Virus record (IMG/VR): IMGVR_UViG_3300046009_002647
Span: 1-33,210 of that record
DNA length: 33,210 nt
Source of the DNA: a virus
Direction: 5' to 3' (one strand)
Shown: positions 1 through 6,502 of the stretch, piece after piece
Layout: each line of letters opens with the position of its first letter
Position numbering within the stretch: position 1 is the first letter of the stretch
Notes under the pieces: generated by a model
Told to the model about the DNA's origin: nothing
Seen by the model: the letters and a program-made list of their open reading frames with translations, nothing else
Databases searched by the model: none
Made by a program: the position numbers and the translations under genes

Positions 1-215
1 AATACCATCTAATTAATACAGCCTAAAAAGGTAAAAACTTTGAAGGAAATATTTTGAAAGGAGACCCCCGTACCGAATGAGGAAGAGTTTTGGTGGGGAG
101 GGGTGTGATCGTTGGGCGGGGTTATAATCCCAACAACAGACCATACTAACTAAAACATACAAGATACACCTTAGCCATTGATATAGGTTATATTATAGAA
201 CGATTAAGTGGTATG

Positions 216-261
216 TTGTATACTTATACAAGGGTGTAATTGCATTGTATATTTTTGTATA
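216..261. promoter_or_regulatory. Cluster of TTGTATA half-sites, candidate operator
   Basis: TTGTATA occurs at 216-222, as its inverse TATACAA at 225-231 (a perfect 16-bp dyad with a 2-nt spacer), and again in direct orientation at 245-251 and 255-261, spaced by 10 bp, about one helical turn. A near match, CATACAA, lies at 156-162. The last copy overlaps the -7 box at 258-265. The arrangement fits an operator for a dimeric repressor. Iterons bound by the downstream HTH-like protein are the other possibility. Confidence 0.5.
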
Positions 262-265
262 TTTG
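258..265 (+). promoter_or_regulatory. Bacteroidota-type -7 box TATATTTG
   Basis: TATATTTG matches the Bacteroidota TAnnTTTG element and lies 21 nt before the ATG at 287. No clear -33 TTTG box is seen at the usual distance. It overlaps the TTGTATA cluster, so a bound protein would be expected to block it. Confidence 0.4.
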
Positions 266-286
266 TGTATTAAAATAAAGTATATA

Positions 287-1198
287 ATGGAATTAATTGA
301 TAGGTTAAGTGAATGTTTGGTATCTAACAAATTAATACTTACAAGTAGTGAGATAGATTTAGATGAGGCAGAAAGAATAGGAACAGAAGTTTATAGTAGT
401 AATGGAACATTAGCAGGGTATTACATAGATGATGGATATTACAACTATAGTGCATACTGCAATGTATCGAGAGGTAACTTTGCTAATGCATTTAGGGTTG
501 CTTCTGTTGTGGCATTTTTGAATATAGATAAATCAGATGAGGTTTTATTTGAGTATATGGACCTTGTATGTAAAACTTATTTTGATACCGATTCTTTTCA
601 TATTGATAGAAATATAATTCTAAAGAACATAAAGAAAGTAAAGAGTGGTTTATATGAAGTAAGACCAATAATAAAAAAATACTTTTGGGTAAGACCATAC
701 ACTAATATTGGCGGTGAAGATAAAGTTATAGAGGGTGTATTGTATGAGGGTAAAAGAAAGCTTGTTATGAATCAATATAATAAAAGTAAAAGAATACAAA
801 CATTGAATAAAATAGAGAATGCTGTAAATCTATTAATAGAGGAAGGTAATAAAGGGAATACATTCTTAACTATATCCGACATAGAGGAATTAAGTGGTAT
901 ACCAAAGAAAACAATAAGTAATGTATATGCATTATTTAAGAATGATATAGATAAATATAATACTGATGTATTCAAGACAAGTATATATGCTGAATTCGTA
1001 AAGATGTCTAATGTATTTACCATAAGCTCATCTATAGTAAAATTCAAAGAAGAAATGGAAACAAGGCTTACAAAGAGAAAGGTAGCTGGAAAGTCTAATC
1101 TACATATAAATACAGTATATAATTTATGGTTAGAAGACGAGGTACAAGATTCTTTAGATGAGTATAATAATTGGTTAAGAGAATTTAAAAACAAATAA
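287..1198 (+). CDS. Putative DNA-binding protein with two HTH-like segments
   Basis: A 303-residue protein that I cannot assign to a named family. The frame can be extended upstream to a TTG at 245, but that stretch is low-complexity and overlaps the promoter box, so the ATG at 287 is preferred. Residues about 193-220 (ISDIEELSGIPKKTISNVY) look like a helix-turn-helix, and residues about 259-290 (KRKVAGKSNLHINTVYNLW) look like a second one. The N-terminal half is mixed, with many Tyr and acidic residues and no motif I can name. The candidate operator lies just upstream, which suggests autoregulation or a replication-initiator role. Both are inferences from arrangement only. Confidence 0.55.
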   Translation: MELIDRLSECLVSNKLILTSSEIDLDEAERIGTEVYSSNGTLAGYYIDDGYYNYSAYCNVSRGNFANAFRVASVVAFLNIDKSDEVLFEYMDLVCKTYFDTDSFHIDRNIILKNIKKVKSGLYEVRPIIKKYFWVRPYTNIGGEDKVIEGVLYEGKRKLVMNQYNKSKRIQTLNKIENAVNLLIEEGNKGNTFLTISDIEELSGIPKKTISNVYALFKNDIDKYNTDVFKTSIYAEFVKMSNVFTISSSIVKFKEEMETRLTKRKVAGKSNLHINTVYNLWLEDEVQDSLDEYNNWLREFKNK

Positions 1199-1201
1199 GA
1201 T

Positions 1202-1522
1202 ATGAAGAAGAAAACAATTAAAATCCCAATCTACCAAGCTTCATTAACTATAATCTACGACAAAGACCTATCGTACTTCTCAAAGAAATACAAGACAAGA
1301 GAATTAAAAGATTACGGAGCTGTCACAACAAGGATTAGTCACGGAGAATATGTTGTGGCATTTGAATACAACGAAGGTAGTATAATAGCTCACGAGGTTG
1401 TGCATATAGTTAATTACATATTTGAGGATTGCGGAATACAACTAGATAGAGTTAATGATGAACCACAAGCTTACATTACAGGGTGGTTGTTTAGAGAAAT
1501 AGAGAAAGTAATAAATGAATAA
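1202..1522 (+). CDS. Small HExxH metallopeptidase-like protein
   Basis: A 106-residue protein with a zinc-protease signature: H64-E65-V66-V67-H68 in a predicted helix (IIAHEVVHIVNYIF), followed by E87 in NDEPQAY, 18 residues later, which would be the third ligand of a gluzincin-type site. The rest is short, and no signal peptide is visible, so it would act in the cytoplasm or in the virion. It starts 4 nt after the preceding gene and is followed 4 nt later by the next, so all three are probably cotranscribed. The substrate is unknown. The motif is clear; catalytic activity is an inference. Confidence 0.6.
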   Translation: MKKKTIKIPIYQASLTIIYDKDLSYFSKKYKTRELKDYGAVTTRISHGEYVVAFEYNEGSIIAHEVVHIVNYIFEDCGIQLDRVNDEPQAYITGWLFREIEKVINE

Positions 1523-1525
1523 GAT

Positions 1526-1738
1526 ATGAAAGAGCAATACATTCAAATGAGAAATACCAATCAATTCGATATAGGTTGGTTTTATAGATACTACAAAGAG
1601 AACGGAGGTTCAGTTGACTTCAATGTATTTCAAATGGTATTTCAATTAAATGAGATGGTACTTAGTGGTTTAGATAAGAAGTTTGAGCTAACTACATTAC
1701 ACGATAAGAATGGAAACTTTATAAAGGTGGTTGAATAA
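1526..1738 (+). CDS. Hypothetical protein
   Basis: A 70-residue protein of no recognised family, rich in aromatic residues (GWFYRYY near residue 17) and ending in a short charged tail. It lies 4 nt after the metallopeptidase-like gene in the same transcription unit. The next promoter box begins just beyond its stop codon, so it is probably the last gene of the first unit. Confidence 0.5.
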   Translation: MKEQYIQMRNTNQFDIGWFYRYYKENGGSVDFNVFQMVFQLNEMVLSGLDKKFELTTLHDKNGNFIKVVE

Positions 1739-1742
1739 TTTG

Positions 1743-1750
1743 TATCTTTG
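1743..1750 (+). promoter_or_regulatory. Bacteroidota-type -7 box TATCTTTG
   Basis: TATCTTTG followed by CA and preceded by ATTTG. This is the recurrent promoter motif of this genome. It lies 28 nt before the ATG of the small lysine-rich protein and opens the fibre transcription unit. Confidence 0.7.
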
Positions 1751-1778
1751 CAAATCAAAAATAAAAACATTCTACGAT

Positions 1779-1913
1779 ATGAAAAAAATGATTAAAGAAT
1801 ACGGAGGAAAAGAAAAATACACTTCTAAAACAGCTAAGGCTAAGCACGAGAAAAAAGAAGGTAAAGCTTTCGAGAAGAAAGAAAAAATGGGTACTGCGTT
1901 TAAGAAAAAATAG
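1779..1913 (+). CDS. Small lysine-rich protein
   Basis: A 44-residue protein with 17 lysines. An in-frame upstream TTG at 1731 exists, but the promoter box at 1743-1750 falls inside that extension, so the ATG at 1779 is chosen. It contains YGGKEKYTSKTAKAKHEKKE, a pattern I associate with small basic proteins in other phages of unknown role. The charge would suit nucleic-acid binding, but nothing in the sequence proves it. It is followed 3 nt later by the first fibre protein. Confidence 0.6.
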   Translation: MKKMIKEYGGKEKYTSKTAKAKHEKKEGKAFEKKEKMGTAFKKK

Positions 1914-1916
1914 ATT

Positions 1917-2561
1917 ATGTCTATAGATACAAATACAAGATTCTTAGGTGTAGATTCCTCTAAGGTTGATTTAAGCGAGAAGAAGGATAGGGTTAATAAC
2001 GCTAAAACAGAATATTACTCACTACAAGATATTTATGGTTATATAAATCCATTAGTAGGTTTATTCTCTCAAACAACAAGTAGCACTCCAATAGCAAATA
2101 CAGCTACAGAGGGTAGTTTAATTGGTAGTGGTGTTGGATCATTATCTGTTCCTGCAAATGCATTTAAGGTTGGTGATTCATATCACGCAAAGTTAATTGG
2201 TCATATATCTTGTAATTCAGCTGCTACATTAAAATTAAATATTAAGGCAGGCTCTGTAATACTTGCTGATACAGGTATAATAGATTTAGATACCATAAGT
2301 AATAGGCATTGGGAAATCAATGTTTACTTTACAATTAGGGCGATTGGTAGTGCAGGTACAGCATCTATTGCTTCTGGTGGTATTTTCTCATACACAAAGA
2401 ACTCTGGATTAAATTTTGAAGGAACTAACTTTAGTATTGTTAATGATGACACATTTGATACAACAGTTAGTAATGCATTGAATGTAACTGCTCAATGGGG
2501 TTCAGCAAATGCGGCAGACTCAATTTATTCAGAGATATTTACATTAAGTAAAACATTTTAA
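1917..2561 (+). CDS. Fibre-like virion protein, N-terminal anchor plus beta-rich domain
   Basis: A 214-residue protein. Residues about 8-40 (TRFLGVDSSKVDLSEKK, then TEYYSLQDI) form a module shared with the next two genes, probably the attachment domain that docks these proteins on the virion. The remainder is Ser/Thr/Gly/Ala-rich and beta-strand-like (SVPANAFKVGDSYHAKLIG and onwards), consistent with a jelly-roll-like trimeric head as found in phage appendages. No enzymatic motif is visible. The shared module and its place in a three-gene cluster argue for an exposed decoration or receptor-contact protein; the fold is an inference. Confidence 0.6.
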   Translation: MSIDTNTRFLGVDSSKVDLSEKKDRVNNAKTEYYSLQDIYGYINPLVGLFSQTTSSTPIANTATEGSLIGSGVGSLSVPANAFKVGDSYHAKLIGHISCNSAATLKLNIKAGSVILADTGIIDLDTISNRHWEINVYFTIRAIGSAGTASIASGGIFSYTKNSGLNFEGTNFSIVNDDTFDTTVSNALNVTAQWGSANAADSIYSEIFTLSKTF

Positions 2562-2575
2562 AAAAAATATAACAA

Positions 2576-3550
2576 ATGGCAACAATTCCAAGTGGAACAA
2601 AATTTTTAGGTGTAGACCCTACGTTTACAGACCTAACAGAAAAGAAAGGAAGTAAGGTAGATAGAAAATCAGAATACTTTACATTAGAGGATATTACAGA
2701 TGCAGTTGGTACAGGTTCTCAAGGACCAGAAGGACCAGAAGGACCAGCAGGACCTCCAGGACCAGTAGGACCAGCAGGATTAGAATGGAGAGGAGCTTGG
2801 AATACAAATACATCATACGCAGTAGACGATGCAGTTGGTTTTAATGGATCTTCTTGGTTCTGTATTTCGGCAGTTACAGGTACAGGAAACTCTAACCCAG
2901 AAATAGCTACAACAAAATGGGCTTTATTAGCTTCTCAAGGAGCGCAAGGTATTCAAGGTATTCAAGGACCAATTGGACCTCAAGGAGCTTCTGGTTCAAT
3001 CGTTAGTACCATAGGTGCAGTAGGAACTAGTTCTTCAACTCCTTACAATGTTTTAGAATATGATATAAATACAGTTTCTGGAAGTCCTGGAGGATATGTT
3101 AGATTACCTTCAAACCCAGTAATTGGAAAGATTATAACTGTTACTTCAAATGGATTAAGTCCTTTAAACATTAAAGCTTATGACAATGGAACTACTATAA
3201 GTTTTAATCAGTCAAATAGCTATCAATCTACATATCAACTAGATTCATACGATACTGTTAAGTTTATATACAGGGGTTCTGATTATTGGATGGCAGAAAT
3301 TATTTCAGGAACAAATATTACTTACAATGGTAAAAAGGTAGGAGCTGGTTTTGGATATACAATTACAGATTCTATTTCTAATCCGACACTTGTAGCTTTA
3401 AGCGCTAGTGATTTGAATACAACGTACCCTAACTCTCAATATCCAGTAGGTACAAAAATAATGTGCTTTAATATATCTGGAGGTGGTATAATGTACATAA
3501 AGAGAGCAACAACAGCTTGGATATCAATGCCAATAACCACAGTTTCGTAA
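2576..3550 (+). CDS. Collagen-like fibre protein with carbohydrate-binding-like domain
   Basis: A 324-residue mosaic. Residues 8-40 are the shared anchor (TKFLGVDPTFTDLTEKK). Residues 50-68 are collagen-like Gly-X-Y repeats (GPEGPEGPAGPPGPVGPAG). Residues 71-118 resemble a CBM5/12-type chitin-binding module (WRGAWNTNTSYAVDDAV, then W94 and W115). A second Gly-X-Y stretch covers residues 122-140. A beta-rich segment follows, and the last 50 or so residues (LNTTYPNSQYPVGTKIMCF onward) match the C-terminus of the next gene. This layout suits a trimeric fibre with a collagen stalk and sugar-binding surface. Whether it sits on head or tail cannot be told from sequence. Confidence 0.7.
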   Translation: MATIPSGTKFLGVDPTFTDLTEKKGSKVDRKSEYFTLEDITDAVGTGSQGPEGPEGPAGPPGPVGPAGLEWRGAWNTNTSYAVDDAVGFNGSSWFCISAVTGTGNSNPEIATTKWALLASQGAQGIQGIQGPIGPQGASGSIVSTIGAVGTSSSTPYNVLEYDINTVSGSPGGYVRLPSNPVIGKIITVTSNGLSPLNIKAYDNGTTISFNQSNSYQSTYQLDSYDTVKFIYRGSDYWMAEIISGTNITYNGKKVGAGFGYTITDSISNPTLVALSASDLNTTYPNSQYPVGTKIMCFNISGGGIMYIKRATTAWISMPITTVS

Positions 3551-3572
3551 TAATTAATAAATAAGATAAAAA

Positions 3573-3863
3573 ATGTCAAGCACAATTAAATTTTTAGGTG
3601 TAGATTCAACATTAGTTGATCTTACAGAAAGAAAAGATTCAGTTAACAATAGTAAGACTGAATATTATTCTTTAAATGATTTACAAGCATTAGTAGTTAA
3701 CACAACTACATCTGCATTATCATTAGCAACATTAAACTCAACTTACGCAACAAATCCTATTGGAACAAGAGTTGTATGTAGAAGTATTTCTGCTGGCGGT
3801 TTAGTTTACACAAAAACAGCAGCTACTGCTTGGGTAAGTCAAAGCGTTACTGCGGTATCTTAG
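3573..3863 (+). CDS. Minimal fibre-like protein (anchor plus C-terminal module)
   Basis: A 96-residue protein made of two modules only. Residues 4-38 are the anchor shared with the two upstream proteins (IKFLGVDSTLVDLTERK, then TEYYSLNDL). Residues about 50-96 are a C-terminal module (LNSTYATNPIGTRVVC, ending TAWVSQSVTAVS) that parallels the end of the preceding 324-residue protein. It looks like the same fibre with the collagen and binding domains removed. It may serve as a cap, an alternative subunit or a decoy. It is the last gene before a strong terminator. Confidence 0.6.
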   Translation: MSSTIKFLGVDSTLVDLTERKDSVNNSKTEYYSLNDLQALVVNTTTSALSLATLNSTYATNPIGTRVVCRSISAGGLVYTKTAATAWVSQSVTAVS

Positions 3864-3890
3864 GTTAAATTACTTAATCAGATTACAATT

Positions 3891-3922
3891 AAAAGACCAT
3901 TCATTTTGTTTGGTCTTTTTTT
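3891..3922 (+). terminator. Rho-independent terminator
   Basis: Stem AAAAGACCA (3891-3899) pairs with TGGTCTTTT (3911-3919) around an 11-nt loop and continues into a T-run. It closes the fibre transcription unit 28 nt after the last stop codon. Confidence 0.85.
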
Positions 3923-3924
3923 AT

Positions 3925-3932
3925 TACTTTTG
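3925..3932 (+). promoter_or_regulatory. Bacteroidota-type -7 box TACTTTTG
   Basis: TACTTTTG matches TAnnTTTG and lies 16 nt before the ATG at 3949. A TTTG at 3905-3908, inside the terminator loop, could serve as the -33 box with 16 nt between the two, which would make terminator and promoter overlap. Confidence 0.55.
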
Positions 3933-3948
3933 TGAAAAGATTTAACTT

Positions 3949-4275
3949 ATGATTGAAAGATTTATAGAGGATTTTAACTCACAGATAAAGAGACCAAATG
4001 TATTTTTATTCTCATTACTATTAGCAAATAAATTCAAGGGAGAAATATTGGTTAATTTTCAATCTGATGATTCTATGCCTGACGTAGTGGTCTTGATAGG
4101 AACAGATTTCTACGATATGTTTGGCAAAATAGACGATAACATAATTAATGTTGATGATTATACAATTTTAGATAGACTTAATCTATTATATAATGCGAGA
4201 TTTTATAATTATGCAAAATGGTCGTTTGTGTACGAAGAGAATGACGATGAAATGTACTTTAATGATGTAAATTAG
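3949..4275 (+). CDS. Hypothetical protein
   Basis: A 108-residue acidic protein with no family I recognise. It has a hydrophobic N-terminal segment near residues 18-30 (VFLFSLLLANKF), which is probably a buried helix, since charged residues surround it and no signal peptide cleavage site is evident. It is the first gene after a terminator and promoter pair and is followed 2 nt later by the HAD phosphatase, so the two are probably cotranscribed. Confidence 0.5.
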   Translation: MIERFIEDFNSQIKRPNVFLFSLLLANKFKGEILVNFQSDDSMPDVVVLIGTDFYDMFGKIDDNIINVDDYTILDRLNLLYNARFYNYAKWSFVYEENDDEMYFNDVN

Positions 4276-4277
4276 AT

Positions 4278-4631
4278 ATGGTAGATAATAACAACATAAC
4301 AGTAAGTTTTGATTTTGACGCAACATTGTCATTACCGTCAGTACAAGAATACGCTAAGGAGTTAATTGAAGTCGGATATAATATAATTGTAACCACAACA
4401 AGACATAGCAAATATCTTAATCAAGACTTAATAAAGGTAACTGATAAACTTGGTATAAACAAAATTGTTTACACTGATGGAGACAAGAAACAGCATTATA
4501 TGGAAGGTGTAGATATACACTTTGATAATGATGAAACAGAGCTAAGAGAAATAAGTAGAAGTACATACACAGAAGTAATTAACGTAACAGACAATCAATG
4601 GAAAGCAACAGCCCAGAATTTACTGCAATAA
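4278..4631 (+). CDS. HAD-superfamily phosphatase
   Basis: A 117-residue compact HAD-like hydrolase. Motif I is FDFDATLS with nucleophile D12 and acid D14. Motif II is the TTTR at residues 39-42. K70/K71 may supply motif III. Motif IV is FDNDETE at 82-88, giving the Mg-binding acidic residues. The size and the short cap-less layout match small phage HAD proteins that act as nucleotide or polynucleotide 3'-phosphatases. A role in nucleotide metabolism or nucleic-acid end repair is likely, but the substrate cannot be read from the sequence. The next gene starts 34 nt before its stop codon. Confidence 0.75.
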   Translation: MVDNNNITVSFDFDATLSLPSVQEYAKELIEVGYNIIVTTTRHSKYLNQDLIKVTDKLGINKIVYTDGDKKQHYMEGVDIHFDNDETELREISRSTYTEVINVTDNQWKATAQNLLQ

Positions 4632-4993
4632 ATGTAGAATTATTTAATCGAGTAGATAACTTTATAGATGAAGACAATAACTTCGAATTAGCAAGAATGA
4701 TTTATGATTCAATAGACCAACTACACAACACAAACAAAGATGATTATATGTCAACTTCAATACCAATATCAATTATAGCCTCTATTGTGTGTAATCAAGA
4801 AGAGGATATTATATACGACAGGAGAGGTGATGTATTGTTAGAATCAAACTCAATTGTATTCTCTGATGAGTTAGATGACTTGGTGTATGAAGGAAGACTT
4901 GATGAGGCAGAACAACTAATTGAAGATGAATTAATTACAAGAGAAAGATACGAATTATTAAACGAAATGAAGAAATATGAAAGAAACTGCTAA
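4598..4993 (+). CDS. Hypothetical acidic protein
   Basis: A 131-residue, strongly acidic protein that I do not recognise. The chosen ATG at 4598 lies inside the HAD gene (34-nt overlap), which suggests translational coupling. A later start at the next Met, about residue 35, cannot be excluded. The C-terminal third (DELDDLVYEGRLDEAEQLIEDEL written in part) looks helical, possibly helix-hairpin pairs. The gene overlaps the following basic protein by 17 nt, so an acidic and a basic protein are made from adjoining frames and could interact. Confidence 0.5.
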   Translation: MESNSPEFTAINVELFNRVDNFIDEDNNFELARMIYDSIDQLHNTNKDDYMSTSIPISIIASIVCNQEEDIIYDRRGDVLLESNSIVFSDELDDLVYEGRLDEAEQLIEDELITRERYELLNEMKKYERNC

Positions 4994-5246
4994 GTACTAT
5001 AAAGACAATCCGAAGGCTAAAGCAAAGAAAGATGCGTACCAAAAGGAGTACAACAAAAAACCTGAACAAGTTAAGAAGAGGGTTGAATTGAATAAGGTTA
5101 ATCGAGATAGAGGAACTTATGGAAATGGAGATGGTCTTGATATGGCACACACTAAGAATGGTATTGTAAAGAAGAATGCTTCTGTTAATCGGGGAAGTAA
5201 AAAAGATGCACCAGGCGATGTCAGAGCAAGAGGTAAAAAGAAATAG
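4977..5246 (+). CDS. Small basic conserved phage protein
   Basis: An 89-residue, highly basic protein, rich in Lys/Arg/Asn. The N-terminal half is helical and Lys-rich (KYYKDNPKAKAKKDAYQKEY). The middle reads RGTYGNGDGLDMAHTKNG, and the end has VNRGSKKDAPGDVRARGKKK. I associate the pattern of repeated Lys-Pro helices followed by GTYGNGDG...HTK with small uncharacterised proteins found in many marine phages, possibly nucleic-acid binding. No catalytic motif is visible. It overlaps the upstream acidic gene by 17 nt and is followed 3 nt later by a winged-helix-like gene. Confidence 0.6.
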   Translation: MKETAKYYKDNPKAKAKKDAYQKEYNKKPEQVKKRVELNKVNRDRGTYGNGDGLDMAHTKNGIVKKNASVNRGSKKDAPGDVRARGKKK

Positions 5247-5249
5247 TTT

Positions 5250-5942
5250 ATGAGCGATTTTAAGGACTTTTTAGAGCAGAATGAAAAAACACTCAAGGAA
5301 GAGAAAGTCTTGTCTGAAATCAATAGTTTCTTAATAAAACCAATTGCGGATAGTACTATACATAAAGCAAAGAAGTATAGACCAATGAAGCGGAAGTATG
5401 AGAGGTCAAAAAAAAGACCACTCAAGAAGAAGGTTGTAAAGGTTATATCTTGCAATAGAGAGTTTGACTTTATGAAGTTTTATGGTATCGTAAAGAGATG
5501 GGCTTCCGTAATGTATGATCTAACTATTGATGAAATAGAGATGCTTATGTACTTTTATTCAGAACCACTATTCTCAAAGAAGGAGTTTGATGTATACAAC
5601 TCTGCAATGCTTCAAAAGAATAAGAGTATAAAGAGGTTTATTGATTTAGGATTGATAGAGGCTCTTCCTGGTAATACAATGATTAAGGTTGCAGGAAATA
5701 GATTGTACAGATTAACCATAAAGGCAAATAGAAGGGTTTCTAGCATATACAAGAAACTAACTATGCAAGAAGAGCTTAGTGAATACTCATCAAGTAATAA
5801 ATTCTTTAATAGCTACGAAACAAGTTACAAGGATAAGAGGATTGCAAAACTTATGGTTGAGTATAACAAGAAGAGGAATGAAATTTTAAATGGTGGTTTA
5901 GGAAATCACTTAGAGGATGAAATAATAAGAGAGGGCGATTAA
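5250..5942 (+). CDS. Winged-helix-like protein, possible regulator
   Basis: A 230-residue basic protein. Residues about 45-66 are a Lys/Arg-rich patch (KKYRPMKRKYERSKKRPLKK). Residues about 72-170 look like a MarR-type winged helix: LTIDEIEMLMYFYSEPLFSK, then a recognition-helix candidate QKNKSIKRFIDLGLIE, and a wing ending in RLYRLTIKANRRVSSIYKKL. This part reads as DNA-binding. A structural role is the alternative. The stop codon lies within the stem-loop of the convergent terminator, so the gene ends the plus-strand unit facing the chaperonin operon. Confidence 0.5.
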   Translation: MSDFKDFLEQNEKTLKEEKVLSEINSFLIKPIADSTIHKAKKYRPMKRKYERSKKRPLKKKVVKVISCNREFDFMKFYGIVKRWASVMYDLTIDEIEMLMYFYSEPLFSKKEFDVYNSAMLQKNKSIKRFIDLGLIEALPGNTMIKVAGNRLYRLTIKANRRVSSIYKKLTMQEELSEYSSSNKFFNSYETSYKDKRIAKLMVEYNKKRNEILNGGLGNHLEDEIIREGD

Positions 5943-5957
5943 ACCCTCTCTTTCTTA
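5928..5957. terminator. Bidirectional terminator between convergent units
   Basis: Stem AGAGAGGG (5928-5935) pairs with CCCTCTCT (5944-5951) around an 8-nt loop. The plus-strand gene ends inside the loop region, and the minus-strand operon ends at 5964. T-rich sequence follows on the plus side and A-rich sequence precedes it, so it can act on both transcripts. Confidence 0.75.
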
Positions 5958-5963
5958 TTCGTT

Positions 5964-6206
5964 CTATTTAAAAGTTAGAGCCTTGACTACATTCATTTGA
6001 GCATTCAATATTTCACCTATTGCTTTATCTATTAATAGTTGTTTTAGAGATGCTTGATGTTCGGGCTGTGTATTCTGAAATAATAAATCAGCTAGCTCAG
6101 CACAAAGCTCTTTTGCTTTTTGAACTCTTTCGTCTCCAGAAGAATTAAACGTCAATCCTACCAGCCTTTCTCCGAATGTCATTTCTCCTAAATCGGTATC
6201 CTGCAT
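5964..6206 (-). CDS. acb2: Acb2/Tad1-hairpin-type cyclic-nucleotide sponge (anti-CBASS)
   Basis: An 80-residue helical protein. Its signature matches the Acb2/Tad1 hairpin family as I know it: an N-terminal MTFGERLVGLTFNSSGD (residues 9-25), a variable helix around KAKELCAELADLL, and a C-terminal AQMNVVKALTF (residues 69-79), compared with the family's typical AQMWAVKALTW. Acb2 proteins form hexamers that bind cyclic di- and trinucleotides and so starve CBASS effectors of their signal. The Trp usually seen in the C-terminal motif is Asn here, so ligand range may differ. It is the last gene of the groEL-groES operon, 44 nt after groES. Family placement is by pattern recognition and activity is inferred. 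Confidence 0.72.
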   Translation of the reverse strand: MQDTDLGEMTFGERLVGLTFNSSGDERVQKAKELCAELADLLFQNTQPEHQASLKQLLIDKAIGEILNAQMNVVKALTFK

Positions 6207-6250
6207 TTTATTTTTAGCAATTATCCTTGCAATCGGGTTTTAATTAAAAT

Positions 6251-6502
6251 TTACTCTACAATCACTACATTCTCATACCCCATAACCAAGTACTCGATTC
6301 CTTGATAATTGATAGGGTATGTTCTGTGTCTATCAAACCAAATGGTCTCTCCAACATTAACCTTATCTACATTCTCTCCAATCTCAATTACCTCACCTCT
6401 GTGAAACTTAATGTCTTGACCATCTCCTAAATAAAGACCGCTACTTGTCTTCACGTCTTCCTTAATTTCCTTAACTAAAATGTTACTTAATACTACCTTC
6501 AT
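6251..6502 (-). CDS. groES: Co-chaperonin GroES (cpn10)
   Basis: An 83-residue protein, shorter than the usual 95-100. The N-terminal strand VVLSNILVKEI corresponds to the cpn10 opening strand. The mobile loop carries SSGLYLGD, in which the G-L-Y-L replaces the bacterial G-I-V-L that docks on GroEL. The core reads RGEVIEIGENVDKVNVGETI, and the protein ends in YENVVIVE, like bacterial GroES. The roof region is trimmed. Its ATG overlaps the groEL stop codon by 1 nt (TAATG on the minus strand), which implies coupled translation with the chaperonin. It would form the lid of the phage or host GroEL chamber. Confidence 0.9.
   Translation of the reverse strand: MKVVLSNILVKEIKEDVKTSSGLYLGDGQDIKFHRGEVIEIGENVDKVNVGETIWFDRHRTYPINYQGIEYLVMGYENVVIVE

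Larger units (their letters stand above)
1..286. other. Non-coding leader region with G-rich hairpin
   Basis: No convincing reading frame is seen here. Positions 61-134 are strikingly G/C-rich compared with the AT-rich surroundings. They include a CCCCC run at 65-69, several GGGG runs at 95-121, and a perfect 6-bp stem GTTGGG (111-116) with CCCAAC (129-134). The right part holds TTGTATA half-sites and a TAnnTTTG box in front of the first gene. It may be a structured RNA or control region, or simply sequence at a contig edge. Confidence 0.5.

Noticed and set aside
245-286. Extending the first gene upstream to TTG at 245
   Set aside because: The extension overlaps the -7 box and the TTGTATA copies and encodes a low-complexity stretch; the ATG at 287 is better placed.
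772-1194. A 140-residue minus-strand frame
   Set aside because: It is a complement shadow of the 303-residue gene, with a hydrophobic, low-information composition and no initiation signals.
1731-1778. Extending the small lysine-rich gene upstream to TTG at 1731
   Set aside because: The TATCTTTG promoter box lies within the extension, so transcripts from it would start after that TTG.
5117-5455. A 112-residue open frame on the minus strand
   Set aside because: It lies antisense to two well-formed plus-strand genes and is Phe/Leu/Ser-rich, as expected for the complement of Lys/Glu-rich coding sequence; no promoter or start context supports it.
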